From the IMG/VR virus record IMGVR_UViG_3300043427_003220, positions 98,748-162,747 of that record: DNA of 64,000 nt; one strand, 5' to 3'. This DNA is from a virus. Under the pieces are notes generated by a model. The model did not search any database, was not told where the DNA came from, and saw nothing but the letters and a program-made list of their open reading frames with translations. The translations under genes were made by a program, and so were the position numbers. This document shows positions 9,559 through 16,875 of the stretch, in pieces (positions within the stretch are counted from its first letter, which is position 1; each line of letters starts with the position of its first letter).

Positions 9559-10178
9559 TTATTTTTCTTTAGTTGATTGTCTTGAATATGATAATCGGCT
9601 GCGCGATATTTAACAATATCCTTTCCGTAGATATACCACTCTCCATTATTTTTTTGAATATTTTCAAGCAACTCTGCGTGAGTCATCCCCATTCTGTTTG
9701 CCGCTCGCTTTAGCAAATAAGTCTCTTGAACAAACCCTTCTAGGCCAGCCAAAAATGCCTCGGTGACTGGAATGGTTCCGTTTCCAAAAGAAATAGAATG
9801 GTGGTGAGTCATAAGCAATGTTCTGTCTAGATATACTCTTACAGTGCAGGCTTCGTAAATTTCAAACGCTGCGCTCATTGCTGTATCAGCAACGCAAATG
9901 GTTTTAAACCCACTCATAGTATTCATAATACTTTCGGCAGCATCAACCATTCCACCGTTGCTGTTGATATAGATAAGCAAGGTGTCTCCGGCTTTCATTT
10001 TTTCTGTGCGGCCCTTAAGGTTGTCGTCTACATACCAGTTAATTTCGCCGCTCATATTAAACATGGCTTGTTTATTGGTTTGCAACTCAGCCAAGACTTC
10101 TTGAGGTATCTCTGGATTGGGTTTAGATTTTCCACAAGCGGCTAAAATCATTAAAAATATCAAAAAAAGTTTTTTCAT
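9555..10178 (-). CDS. ClpP/SppA-like serine protease, predicted lipoprotein
   Basis: I chose the ATG at 10178 because it overlaps the upstream stop and gives a clean lipoprotein signal peptide (MKKLFLIFLMILAAC, lipid Cys at 15); 207 residues. The rest has the ClpP/crotonase protease fold signature: YINSNGGMVDAA (70-81), a likely nucleophile Ser102 in AMSAAFE, and a His in LLMTHHHS (125-127). ClpP normally acts in the cytoplasm with an unfoldase, so an exported lipid-anchored form is unusual. It would act in the periplasm, perhaps on envelope or superinfecting-phage proteins. The lipobox and fold are clear; the substrate is unknown. Confidence 0.8.
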   Translation of the reverse strand: MKKLFLIFLMILAACGKSKPNPEIPQEVLAELQTNKQAMFNMSGEINWYVDDNLKGRTEKMKAGDTLLIYINSNGGMVDAAESIMNTMSGFKTICVADTAMSAAFEIYEACTVRVYLDRTLLMTHHHSISFGNGTIPVTEAFLAGLEGFVQETYLLKRAANRMGMTHAELLENIQKNNGEWYIYGKDIVKYRAADYHIQDNQLKKNK

Positions 10179-10735
10179 TTTTTGTATCTCAATGGGTAGA
10201 AGACAGAGTGAACTATTTGAATACACTGCTCTTTTGTTAGTATTTTATTATCCATCAAAGTAAATACGGCATTTCTTGCTGCAATTGATGGGGTCCATGA
10301 TAAACACATATGAACAACATTCAGCAGCGACTTTTCTTCGTCTGAAAGTAGTTCTCTATACAATTCCATGCTCTTTTCTAACTGTTCTCTTATAGACGCA
10401 ATTTGACCGTCGAGTTCACGGCGTTCTTTGATATTTTGCTTTAAGACTCTTTCTATTCTTTTTGCAACCAACAAATCAACACTGAGTCTTTTTTCTACTT
10501 TTTTCAAACAAATCAACAATATACGTCTAGCTGCGTAATTGTCTAAAAAATTACCTGACAATACAATGTCTATTTTGTCTAAAGAATCGACATTTGGCAA
10601 CTTAAGAAAATCAACTATTGTGCCGCTCCATGTTGAGTCCAGTTGTTTCCAGATTCGAGGGCCTGATTCAGAAATATAATACACATCGTATCTATTAATT
10701 TTTCTAGATGTGTCTAGTAGTTGACTCTCTTTCAT
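10175..10735 (-). CDS. hypothetical coiled-coil protein, 186 aa
   Basis: The ATG at 10735 (MKESQLL) is preferred because it follows the upstream stop by 4 bases; the longer reading frame would run into the upstream gene. The middle (about 90-140) is a basic/acidic helical stretch likely to form a coiled coil (IKERRELDGQIASIREQLEK). No enzymatic motif is visible. It is translationally coupled to the ClpP-like lipoprotein downstream. Confidence 0.6.
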   Translation of the reverse strand: MKESQLLDTSRKINRYDVYYISESGPRIWKQLDSTWSGTIVDFLKLPNVDSLDKIDIVLSGNFLDNYAARRILLICLKKVEKRLSVDLLVAKRIERVLKQNIKERRELDGQIASIREQLEKSMELYRELLSDEEKSLLNVVHMCLSWTPSIAARNAVFTLMDNKILTKEQCIQIVHSVFYPLRYKK

Positions 10736-10739
10736 AAAA

Positions 10740-10955
10740 TTACTTTTTAGCGCCCTTCTTCTTTTTAGGTTCAATCAATACGACTTTGTCTTCTAATATA
10801 TCAACGGCCATCTGAGCGGGCATTGAAAGCCATACAAACCCGCCGTCTTCTGTATAAATAGAACAGTGTTCTTTGCGGGTTAGGACTCGACAGACTTTTT
10901 CTGAATTTAGCCAGACCTCGTTTCCATCGCTGTCCACAAACTTAATTAACTTCAT
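10740..10955 (-). CDS. hypothetical protein, 71 aa
   Basis: A small, probably beta-rich protein that opens with MKLIKFVDSDGNEVWLN and ends in a basic tail (EPKKKKGAKK) that could touch nucleic acid. The start overlaps the stop of the upstream gene by 4 bases. I do not recognise the family. Confidence 0.6.
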   Translation of the reverse strand: MKLIKFVDSDGNEVWLNSEKVCRVLTRKEHCSIYTEDGGFVWLSMPAQMAVDILEDKVVLIEPKKKKGAKK

Positions 10956-11305
10956 TTCTTGCCTCTTTTCTTTCTCTTAGTGGCGTAATCGTCTTCTGGG
11001 TCATAATCAGCATATTTTTCATAAACGTCTATATCTTCTTCTGCTTCTTGTTCTCTATATCCCGGAGACTTGTAATCTTTTAACTTATCGTCTTTTTTAA
11101 GCTCATTTTTAGTTGGCTCTACCTTTTTAACTATTACCACTTCTGCTCCGCCGGGTACAATCCTAACCTCTTGATTTGGGAAGCGATACCTGACGTTTTC
11201 TAAGAATTCCTCTATTGTCTCGTTTTCCCTTTCCCACTTACAGTCAAAGATTTCAACAATCGTTCTGCCAGTAATACACGCATGTTGCCTGTTAAAAACC
11301 TTCAA
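10952..11305 (-). CDS. hypothetical acidic/basic protein, 117 aa
   Basis: A TTG start at 11305 is supported by AGGAG six bases upstream; a nearby ATG at 11310 runs straight into a stop. The N-terminal half is folded-looking (VRYRFPNQEVRIVPGG). The C-terminal half is disordered and strongly charged, ending TKRKKRGKK. No recognised domain. Confidence 0.55.
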   Translation of the reverse strand: MKVFNRQHACITGRTIVEIFDCKWERENETIEEFLENVRYRFPNQEVRIVPGGAEVVIVKKVEPTKNELKKDDKLKDYKSPGYREQEAEEDIDVYEKYADYDPEDDYATKRKKRGKK

Positions 11306-11341
11306 TTCATTCTCCTAGTAGAAGGTTAATTTATATCTATT

Positions 11342-11611
11342 TTATTCAGGAAACGAGCGTTTTATCCCCACATCAATAATATTAAGCACTTGTTCTTTGG
11401 TCATCTGGCCATTTTTGAGGCATTCTAAGACATGTAATAAAATACACGCCATTGCTTCATTTCTTATATTTTGGTTCTTGATAGCATTCATTCTATTGGC
11501 AAAGTCATTCGATAATAGACTCACCAAAATTGAAAGTTGGTCAACTTTTTTCTCTCTTTTTGTCTTTTTTTCATTAATATCAATTACTTTCATAAGTTGC
11601 TTTAAAAGCAT
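11342..11611 (-). CDS. hypothetical helical protein, 89 aa
   Basis: The protein is mostly helical and contains the stretch MTKEQVLNIIDVGI. The ATG at 11611 sits only one base from GGAG, so the internal ATG at 11593 or another start may be used. It diverges from the endolysin gene, sharing the region with the sigma70 promoter at 11657. Function unknown. Confidence 0.5.
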   Translation of the reverse strand: MLLKQLMKVIDINEKKTKREKKVDQLSILVSLLSNDFANRMNAIKNQNIRNEAMACILLHVLECLKNGQMTKEQVLNIIDVGIKRSFPE

Positions 11612-11656
11612 ACTCCTTTCTTTTACAGAGCGTAAAATGGCAAAAGGCTAGTTAAT

Positions 11657-11685
11657 TTGACATTTAGCCAAGTTATGGCCATAAT
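11657..11685 (+). promoter_or_regulatory. near-consensus sigma70 promoter for the lysis genes
   Basis: TTGACA at 11657-11662, a 17-bp spacer and CATAAT at 11680-11685 give a promoter with a perfect -35 and optimal spacing. The expected start point is near 11692 and the endolysin ATG is at 11727. It shows that host sigma70 holoenzyme should read this island independently of the surrounding leftward block. Confidence 0.8.
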
Positions 11686-11726
11686 TCCTCCTATGGCAAC
11701 TTTATAGTAATTGAAAGGACTACGCA

Positions 11727-12311
11727 ATGGAAAAGAAAATTTTAGAAGCGGCCCTTCCTTTGGTGAAGGCTTATGAAGGATGTAAGCTAAAAGCATACAA
11801 GTGCCCTGCCGATGTTTGGACTATTGGTTGGGGACAGACAGGCAAAGACATCAAAGAAGGCGTTGTGTGGACTCAGGAGCAGGCCGACGCTGCGCTGGAA
11901 AAGAGTCTGTCTGAGTTTGCCGAAGGTGTGCTGAAGTTGATTAAGGTTAGACTCAGACCAGAACAGCTCGGCGCTCTCGTTTCGTTTGCCTATAACGTCG
12001 GCTTGGGTAACCTATCTAAGTCCACTCTATTGAGGCTAGTAAACGAAGGCAAGGACACAGACGCTGTTGTTGCTCAATTCCTTGTATGGAATAAGGCCGG
12101 TGGTAAGCCGCTATTGGGGCTTTTGTACAGACGAGTCTCAGAAGCATTGATGTATTCCACCGGAACATTCAAAAGATTTAATAACTTAGAAGAAATTAAA
12201 CCCTATATGAATGTTTCTAATGAATTGTTGCCGCCAAAAGAAGAGCCTAAAAAATCCGTTGAAAAAGTACCAACAACTTCAAAACCTAAAACACCTAAAA
12301 AGAAAGCCTAA
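11727..12311 (+). CDS. endolysin, T4-type lysozyme family (GH24)
   Basis: Cleaves the glycan strands of peptidoglycan to lyse the host. The catalytic triad spacing E17-x8-C26-x5-T32 (in YEGCKLKAYKCPADVWTIGWG) matches the lysozyme type with Cys in place of Asp, as in P1 Lyz. The conserved FAYNVG and downstream helices are present. At 194 residues it is longer than the usual 150-165 because of a Pro/Lys/Thr-rich tail (about 168-194) that could bind the negatively charged envelope. There is no N-terminal signal, so a holin is needed. AAAGGA lies upstream of the ATG. The next gene follows after 3 bases. Confidence 0.93.
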   Translation: MEKKILEAALPLVKAYEGCKLKAYKCPADVWTIGWGQTGKDIKEGVVWTQEQADAALEKSLSEFAEGVLKLIKVRLRPEQLGALVSFAYNVGLGNLSKSTLLRLVNEGKDTDAVVAQFLVWNKAGGKPLLGLLYRRVSEALMYSTGTFKRFNNLEEIKPYMNVSNELLPPKEEPKKSVEKVPTTSKPKTPKKKA

Positions 12312-12314
12312 ACA

Positions 12315-12923
12315 ATGTTGAAAGAACTTTATGAAAAAATCCCTGTATGGGGCAAAGTTGGAGCCGTAGCGTTGGTTGCTGGATACTTTATCGGAAGAAG
12401 TGCCGTACCTGTTCATACCGAAACGACTTCAGAAACTAAAAAAGAAACAAGTGAGTCTGAAAACAATAAAAAATCTGAAACTCATACAGAAGACAAAACA
12501 AAGACATCTGAAGAATCGTCTAAAAAGACTCAAGGGCCGATTAAGATTATTACAAGAGAGACTAAACCAGACGGTACAAAAGTAGATAAGATTATTGTTA
12601 TTGGACCTAAGACAGAAGAGAAGAACAAAAAAGAGACGGATAGTACAAAGAAAGAAGATAAAAAAGACGAATCTAGCAACAAAGACAAAAAATCTTCTGA
12701 AACAACCAAGCAGACAACAGTGACGCAGCCGCTTCCTTCGTATTCAGTCGGTGCTCACATCAAAGCACCTGTAGACGAAATTACATCCAACCACTTAAAG
12801 AAAGAGTTGGACGTAACCGCTGGATATAGGGTCTATAAGGGATTGTGGATTGAGGGAGTGGTATCTACCCCAATGGACTTTAAGAAGCCAGCAGTTGGAG
12901 TGGGCTTTAGGGTTGAGTTTTAA
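12315..12923 (+). CDS. membrane-anchored, periplasm-spanning protein; spanin candidate
   Basis: 202 residues. A single N-terminal transmembrane segment (about 11-27) is followed by a roughly 110-residue unstructured linker made mostly of Lys, Glu, Ser and Thr. A compact beta-rich end (145-202) finishes GVGFRVEF, with alternating aromatic residues and a terminal Phe, as in outer-membrane beta-strands. Directly after the endolysin, the layout fits an inner-membrane protein that reaches the outer membrane, the job of spanins. It is not a classical Rz/Rz1 pair and no overlapping lipoprotein gene was seen. The role is inferred from position and topology. Confidence 0.6.
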   Translation: MLKELYEKIPVWGKVGAVALVAGYFIGRSAVPVHTETTSETKKETSESENNKKSETHTEDKTKTSEESSKKTQGPIKIITRETKPDGTKVDKIIVIGPKTEEKNKKETDSTKKEDKKDESSNKDKKSSETTKQTTVTQPLPSYSVGAHIKAPVDEITSNHLKKELDVTAGYRVYKGLWIEGVVSTPMDFKKPAVGVGFRVEF

Positions 12924-13141
12924 CGCCTACGGCCCGGCCCACAGTCGATTTCTAGATGAGCGTCTTCAACGCCCAAATTTTGAAAAGTCATTGCAATCTG
13001 CATGGGGGTATAAAAATCCCCTGCATTCACTTTGACCTTAACTCTTTCCCCATTGATGCGAAGAATGAGCCATGCTGAGCCGTTCTCACGGCCCATCCTT
13101 GCGTTGACTGCTTTTTGAATTTGATTAATAAGAACTTTCAT
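12920..13141 (-). CDS. hypothetical protein, 73 aa, under a sigma28-like promoter
   Basis: GGAGG lies just before the ATG at 13141. The protein is small and alpha/beta, with a basic tail (GPGRRR). It converges on the spanin-candidate gene with a 4-base overlap. Its own FliA-type promoter at 13161-13190 suggests independent, probably early, expression. Family not recognised. Confidence 0.65.
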   Translation of the reverse strand: MKVLINQIQKAVNARMGRENGSAWLILRINGERVKVKVNAGDFYTPMQIAMTFQNLGVEDAHLEIDCGPGRRR

Positions 13142-13160
13142 AATTCACCTCCATTATAAG

Positions 13161-13190
13161 ACTTATCGTCACGAGTAGGAATAACTTTAG
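13161..13190 (-). promoter_or_regulatory. sigma28 (FliA)-like promoter, minus strand
   Basis: Read on the minus strand: TAAAGTTA, 11 bases, GACGATAA. The FliA consensus is TAAAGTTT-N11-GCCGATAA. The -10 element ends 21 bases before the ATG at 13141. Confidence 0.75.
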
Positions 13191-13205
13191 GGTGTGTTTA
13201 AAAAA

Positions 13206-13586
13206 TCACAAACCCTCTAATAATTCAGGGAAATCTGCAGTGCGTAAGATGCGGTCTTTGATGGCCGGGTACTTTTTGACTGCTGCAGCATAAGCCCTAC
13301 GGTAGATGAATTTATGGTAAGGTACAATGATTTTGTTAAGAAGTTGCATGACGGGACGACCGTACCTCAAATCCAAGCCATACAACCATTTCGGCCAATG
13401 AACATAAACATGACCGGGATTGAGCAGACTGAAGAACCCATAGTAGCCAAGACTGCAGTAGACTCTGACCGTGCCAAACTTCTCTTTGCTTTGCCTAACG
13501 GGTATGCGACCATAGTGAACGAGGTGCCGGTGAATAAACCAAGCTGCATTGTTGCAGGCGACTTCAATGCGTTCTTCAATAGCCAT
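13206..13586 (-). CDS. hypothetical protein with EKFGT-(V/L)-R motif, 126 aa
   Basis: GGAGGG precedes the ATG at 13586, which overlaps the upstream gene by 11 bases. The segment RQSKEKFGTVRVYCSLG resembles a short motif common in phage proteins of unknown function (EKFG-x-LR-x-Y). The remainder is rich in Tyr, His and Arg and helical. There is no membrane segment. Function unknown. Confidence 0.6.
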   Translation of the reverse strand: MAIEERIEVACNNAAWFIHRHLVHYGRIPVRQSKEKFGTVRVYCSLGYYGFFSLLNPGHVYVHWPKWLYGLDLRYGRPVMQLLNKIIVPYHKFIYRRAYAAAVKKYPAIKDRILRTADFPELLEGL

Positions 13587-13914
13587 GATGGCCCTCCGGC
13601 TCTACTAGTACGGCACGGACTCTGCCCAAGGCATTAGAATAACTATTAAAGATAAGACTATCTTCAGGGTTAAAAAACCACGCATAAGAAGGGTTATCGG
13701 AGTAAACTGTAGAAGTCCAGTAAGCACCATTCCGGCAACTCTTTCTAAACTCTTCCTTATAGTCCCACAAGTCACACCATTCACCCCTAGTCAAGAGACG
13801 TAGGCCGCGTGTCTTTGCCCATTCCATCGCCTCATCGTAAGTCATTGCTTCTTCGGGCTCGAAGTAAGTGAAGCCGTCGATGGTCATGTAACTGAAATTG
13901 GAAACTGCTTTCAT
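13576..13914 (-). CDS. Lcl/DUF1566-like C-type-lectin-fold protein
   Basis: 112 residues. The pattern TYDEAMEWAKTRGLRLLTRGEW, with the breaks YWTSTVYSDNPSYAWFFNP and GRVRAVLVEP, matches the Lcl C-terminal domain (DUF1566). That domain is related to the C-type lectin and formylglycine-enzyme folds and often mediates binding. It has no signal peptide, which is odd for a binding domain and suggests a cytoplasmic partner. The start overlaps the upstream stop (ATGA) and the stop overlaps the next gene by 11 bases. Confidence 0.65.
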   Translation of the reverse strand: MKAVSNFSYMTIDGFTYFEPEEAMTYDEAMEWAKTRGLRLLTRGEWCDLWDYKEEFRKSCRNGAYWTSTVYSDNPSYAWFFNPEDSLIFNSYSNALGRVRAVLVEPEGHHGY

Positions 13915-14315
13915 TGCTTATCTCCATTCTGTCTGTTTTGTCCGTGATAGTCGCCCATAGCAAAAAAAACATTCGCCACCCAACCGACGTCGTCAGGGAA
14001 GGATGTGACGTATTCAGACAAAACAATCAAATCTTCAATATAATTACCAAGTTCGTCATGCTTGCCGTGAGTTAACGGAATCCTGCCGGTTTCCAAAATA
14101 TGCAACGCAGAGCGGCCACTGCGCTCTTCTTTTTCAATCATCTCAACGACTTGACATAATCTTTTAAGACCATTGTCGGAATAAACGACTCTATCAAATT
14201 TTTCCATTTCTAAGATAGACCTTTCTTCTATGCTTAAAAGAGCGGCAAGTCTGCTGCGGTTAATATTTAAAGTCTTTAGTAAGTAATCTATTTGGTCTTT
14301 TTCATAGTGGCCCAT
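13911..14315 (-). CDS. hypothetical HTH-like protein, possibly Xre/MbcA/ParS-type
   Basis: I chose the ATG at 14315 because AAAGGA lies 8 bases upstream; a GTG at 14336 has no proper site. 134 residues. A helical segment (KTLNINRSRLAALLSIEERSI) looks like a helix-turn-helix, and a following LHILETGRIPL stretch is faintly like the toxin-binding part of Xre/MbcA/ParS antitoxins. No toxin partner is evident next door. A regulatory role is possible but weakly supported. Confidence 0.5.
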   Translation of the reverse strand: MGHYEKDQIDYLLKTLNINRSRLAALLSIEERSILEMEKFDRVVYSDNGLKRLCQVVEMIEKEERSGRSALHILETGRIPLTHGKHDELGNYIEDLIVLSEYVTSFPDDVGWVANVFFAMGDYHGQNRQNGDKQ

Positions 14316-14520
14316 TACTGCTGTCCTTTTGTTCACCTCGTTCTATTTCCAGTTCCTCCACCGAGTACCATTGGGAATAACTTTTGCATTGATGCTTATC
14401 TGCCTCTGCATCCATCTCGTCCTGCATAATTCTGAGACGCTCTTCCGCCTTCTCTCGGTCAAGGAATGCCGTGGGATGGGAAATGTGGTCACCGTCGAAG
14501 CAGATAATGTAGACTTTCAT
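14302..14520 (-). CDS. small family-A protein, copy 1 (MKVYIICFDG)
   Basis: 72 residues, with GGAG seven bases before the ATG. The sequence from MKVYIICFDG to the end of YSVEELE is almost identical to the gene at 14763-14957, so this is a recent duplicate. A more distant copy lies at 15427-15627. The predicted fold is a beta strand followed by a charged helix (REKAEERLRIMQDEMDAEAD). Function unknown; the family alternates with family B. Confidence 0.65.
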   Translation of the reverse strand: MKVYIICFDGDHISHPTAFLDREKAEERLRIMQDEMDAEADKHQCKSYSQWYSVEELEIERGEQKDSSNGPL

Positions 14521-14562
14521 GTCGGCTCTCCAGTGTTCTTAATTCTTTGGATAACTCGGTGT

Positions 14563-14766
14563 TCATTCCTCGTCCTCCCACTCGTAGACAATCCTTTTGT
14601 TAGGCTCGGCATAGGCTGTCGGTGCGTATTTGATGCGCTTCGGCGGCTGCATTCCTTGGCTTTCGAGGAAGACAATAATTATTTCTGCGTATGACCTGTC
14701 TTCTCTATATCCCTGCTCTTCACTGAGAAAGCATGTTAAGCGTTCAATCATCTCGCTGCGTTTCAT
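14563..14766 (-). CDS. small family-B protein, copy 1 (MKRSEM ... GMQPP)
   Basis: 67 residues. The ATG overlaps the stop of the family-A copy upstream. Family B begins M(K/R)RSEM, continues with a helix ending LESQGMQPP, and closes with an acidic W-E-x-E-E tail. I have seen this GM(L/Q)PP plus WEPE pattern in other phage proteins of unknown role. Paralogues are at 14961-15170 and 15157-15423. Confidence 0.65.
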   Translation of the reverse strand: MKRSEMIERLTCFLSEEQGYREDRSYAEIIIVFLESQGMQPPKRIKYAPTAYAEPNKRIVYEWEDEE

Positions 14767-14957
14767 GTTTCACCTCGTTCCATCTCCAATTCTTCCACCG
14801 AGTACCAGTGCGAGTAACTCTTGCATTGATGTTTATCTGCCTCCGCATCCATCTCGTCTTGCATAATTCGGAGACGCTCCTCTGCCTTCTCTCGGTCAAG
14901 GAATGCCGTGTGATAGGAGATGTGGCTACCGTCGAAACAGATTATGTAGACTTTCAT
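14763..14957 (-). CDS. small family-A protein, copy 2
   Basis: 64 residues, with GGAG six bases before the ATG. It differs from copy 1 (14302-14520) by only a few residues over its shared length, and copy 1 has a short C-terminal extension. It is coupled to the family-B gene downstream by a 4-base overlap. Function unknown. Confidence 0.65.
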   Translation of the reverse strand: MKVYIICFDGSHISYHTAFLDREKAEERLRIMQDEMDAEADKHQCKSYSHWYSVEELEMERGET

Positions 14958-14960
14958 ATT

Positions 14961-15170
14961 TCACTCCTCTGGTTCCCATATGTCGGTGGGTTGTATACCG
15001 AGCGGTTCGTCTTTTTCTACAATTACTTTCACGGGCTGTGGTAAAGGTGGCCGCATACCTTGGCTTTCAAGAAGTCTTAATATTAGGTCGGCCATTTCGT
15101 CCGGTTCACCCTTCCAATCGTGATACTCAAGAGCGTCGGCCAAAAGTTTGACCATTTCACTTCGTCTCAT
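14961..15170 (-). CDS. small family-B protein, copy 2
   Basis: 69 residues, opening MRRSEMVKLLADAL and carrying LLESQGMRPPLPQP before an acidic WEPEE end. The ATG at 15170 lies inside the last codons of the upstream family-B gene (14-base overlap), with GGGAG seven bases before it. With the family-A gene at 14763 it forms one of two duplicated B-A pairs. Confidence 0.65.
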   Translation of the reverse strand: MRRSEMVKLLADALEYHDWKGEPDEMADLILRLLESQGMRPPLPQPVKVIVEKDEPLGIQPTDIWEPEE

Positions 15171-15423
15171 GTTCTGGCTCCCACTTGTTTACCTTAATTT
15201 TGCGATATGCTTTTGAAAGTATTAAATTTTCATCTACTTTTACGTAGGTTTCATACGCTGGCGGCTGCATTCCTTGCTCTTCAATCAAAGAGATTAGCTC
15301 ATCTGCGAGAAAATGAGCAAACGCCCATATTTCATAGTCTGTAGTATCGGACGCATAATGATTTTCTCTGATACGCATTGCGATTCTGTCTTTAATTTTC
15401 TGCTGTAAATCACTGCGTTTCAT
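15157..15423 (-). CDS. small family-B protein, copy 3 (divergent)
   Basis: 88 residues. The N-terminus MKRSDLQQKI and the central LIEEQGMQPPAYET with a WEPE ending place it in family B, with a longer helical part than the other copies. GGAG lies six bases before the ATG. It follows the divergent family-A gene by 3 bases. Confidence 0.65.
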   Translation of the reverse strand: MKRSDLQQKIKDRIAMRIRENHYASDTTDYEIWAFAHFLADELISLIEEQGMQPPAYETYVKVDENLILSKAYRKIKVNKWEPEHETK

Positions 15424-15426
15424 ATT

Positions 15427-15627
15427 TCACTCCTCTGGAATATAGACTACGCAAAGATGAAATGTAGAAGGATTTTCGTCATAGTATTTACTAGTCATTT
15501 CATTTGTATACCGATCTTTAATCTCACTGAGGAGCATCATGGCTTTCTCATAGTCCTCAAAAACCTTTCCATGACCAACGACGTGTGAGCCATCTGAGAA
15601 TTTTCGGACAATAACATAAAGTTTCAT
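15427..15627 (-). CDS. small family-A protein, copy 3 (divergent)
   Basis: The ATG at 15627 has AAGGAG eight bases upstream and gives 66 residues starting MKLYVIVRKFSDGSHVVG, clearly related to family A (MKVYIICFDGSHIS). The longer reading frame lacks a ribosome site. It is the first gene after the hairpin terminator at 15659-15698. Confidence 0.6.
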   Translation of the reverse strand: MKLYVIVRKFSDGSHVVGHGKVFEDYEKAMMLLSEIKDRYTNEMTSKYYDENPSTFHLCVVYIPEE

Positions 15628-15658
15628 TTGCCGCACTCCTTCAAAGCGACTCAATAAA

Positions 15659-15698
15659 AAAATGTTATTAATATTCTTAAGAGCACTAATAACATTTT
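15659..15698 (-). terminator. hairpin terminator between early sub-operons
   Basis: A perfect 12-bp inverted repeat (15659-15670 with 15687-15698) around a 16-base loop is followed on the minus strand by seven T residues. It lies right after the stop of the gene at 15711. A-runs on the other flank could let it work on both strands. Confidence 0.65.
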
Positions 15699-15710
15699 GT
15701 AAAAAAACGC

Positions 15711-15989
15711 TTAAGAAACAACTGCACTATCGTCTTCTTGATTGTCTGGGTGCGACGAATGCTTATCGCCGGGCTTTATTTCAATATAAACTCTATGGGC
15801 AGAATATCTGGAATCGGTTGGACCAATTAAATCTTTGATTCGCCACAACAATCCAGCAAAAGCTTCTGCTGAGTTTTTTTCATATAAATACCCATCTTCC
15901 CTTTCCTGAAAGACGTATTTTTGTACCATTTCTGGATCGCTCTCATCCGTAAGCAGCCATCCGTTTTGAACAACTTCGATCTTAAGCAT
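15711..15989 (-). CDS. hypothetical protein, 92 aa
   Basis: Opens MLKIEVVQNGWLL, a short beta start with VQKYVFQERED and a helix AFAGLLWRIKDLIG; the C-terminus is acidic. This shape (beta hairpin plus helix) is common in small phage proteins of unknown role. GGGG lies before the ATG at 15989. It follows the upstream gene by 3 bases and precedes the terminator at 15659. Confidence 0.6.
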   Translation of the reverse strand: MLKIEVVQNGWLLTDESDPEMVQKYVFQEREDGYLYEKNSAEAFAGLLWRIKDLIGPTDSRYSAHRVYIEIKPGDKHSSHPDNQEDDSAVVS

Positions 15990-15992
15990 AAT

Positions 15993-16370
15993 TTACCCCT
16001 GCTCTTCTGATTTTTTCTTTTCAGACAAAACAAACGCCGCCATTTGAATGGTTGCCTTGTAGGGAGCAATAGCTTCTTTAAGGCCACTTTCTAGTAGCTT
16101 CTTAGCTTCTACAGCTCTTTGATACTCTTCATGAGCTTCTAGTTCTTCCTCGCCGCGCTGTACTTGAACAGCGGCATTAGCAATAAGCTCTTCTAGCTCC
16201 TGCTGAGACATCTTGAGGACTTCTTGAATACGGTCGTAAGACATAAACTTAGCGACCTTACTGTGGAGTTTTTTTGGTACTCCGTATTCTTCAAGCATTC
16301 CCTTTTTTTCTTTAGAAGAGACATCATCTGTAACTGAATCATTTGAATTAATTTTCTTTAGTCTGGCCAT
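15993..16370 (-). CDS. hypothetical helical protein, 125 aa
   Basis: AGGAG lies six bases before the ATG. After a Ser/Lys-rich start the protein is almost wholly helical and charged (ELEELIANAAVQVQRGEEELEAHEEYQ), suggesting a coiled coil. It sits in the operon downstream of the recombinase. Function unknown. Confidence 0.6.
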   Translation of the reverse strand: MARLKKINSNDSVTDDVSSKEKKGMLEEYGVPKKLHSKVAKFMSYDRIQEVLKMSQQELEELIANAAVQVQRGEEELEAHEEYQRAVEAKKLLESGLKEAIAPYKATIQMAAFVLSEKKKSEEQG

Positions 16371-16382
16371 ATAAAACTCCTA

Positions 16383-16862
16383 TTAATAAAGTAGTGCGTC
16401 GTCTTCGGAATCGGGCAATACGGTATCTTCATAAATTGGTTGCTTTCTTACAGCTCTAACAGCCTGTTGAGGCTGAGGTGCTGGCTTTCTCTGTTGCTGT
16501 TGCTGCTGCTGCTGTTGAGGTTGCTGGGGTCGTTGCTGACCGCCCACAACTTGGCGAACGGACTGTACAAGAGCTTGTTGTAGTTTAATGCAGGACTCAA
16601 CAATCTCGTCTACCTTCTCTTGAGCCACTGTCAACTCTTCATCTACAATCTCGTTGCCCATTAACGTCTCAATGCGTCTCTCGGCAGCCTCAACAAAGAT
16701 TTGATGAATAGCTTCCCCTTGAGGCATAGCTAAAAATGCTTTTTTAATAGATTCTGACTCAACCGCTTCAATGAGTTGATTAGCCAACTTGACCTTTTGT
16801 AGCGTTGTCATTCGTTTGGGTGCAGTAGCTACAGGCGGCAGCTCTACTGGCTCTGCGCTCAT
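16383..16862 (-). CDS. hypothetical helical protein with poly-Gln tract, 159 aa
   Basis: The ATG at 16862 is chosen because AAGGAGG sits just upstream; a longer frame would overlap the previous gene. A helical domain (about 15-100) is followed by a Pro/Gln region with nine consecutive Gln residues, coded by a CAG/CAA run near 16491-16530 on the minus strand, and an acidic end (PDSEDDALLY). The run could change length by slippage. The acidic tail recalls ssDNA-binding-protein tails, but no OB fold is visible. Confidence 0.6.
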   Translation of the reverse strand: MSAEPVELPPVATAPKRMTTLQKVKLANQLIEAVESESIKKAFLAMPQGEAIHQIFVEAAERRIETLMGNEIVDEELTVAQEKVDEIVESCIKLQQALVQSVRQVVGGQQRPQQPQQQQQQQQQRKPAPQPQQAVRAVRKQPIYEDTVLPDSEDDALLY

Positions 16863-16875
16863 TTGTCCCTCCTTT

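Noticed and set aside
13314-13637. A 107-codon + strand frame
   Set aside because: It lies wholly opposite two well-supported minus-strand genes with better ribosome sites and operon overlap.
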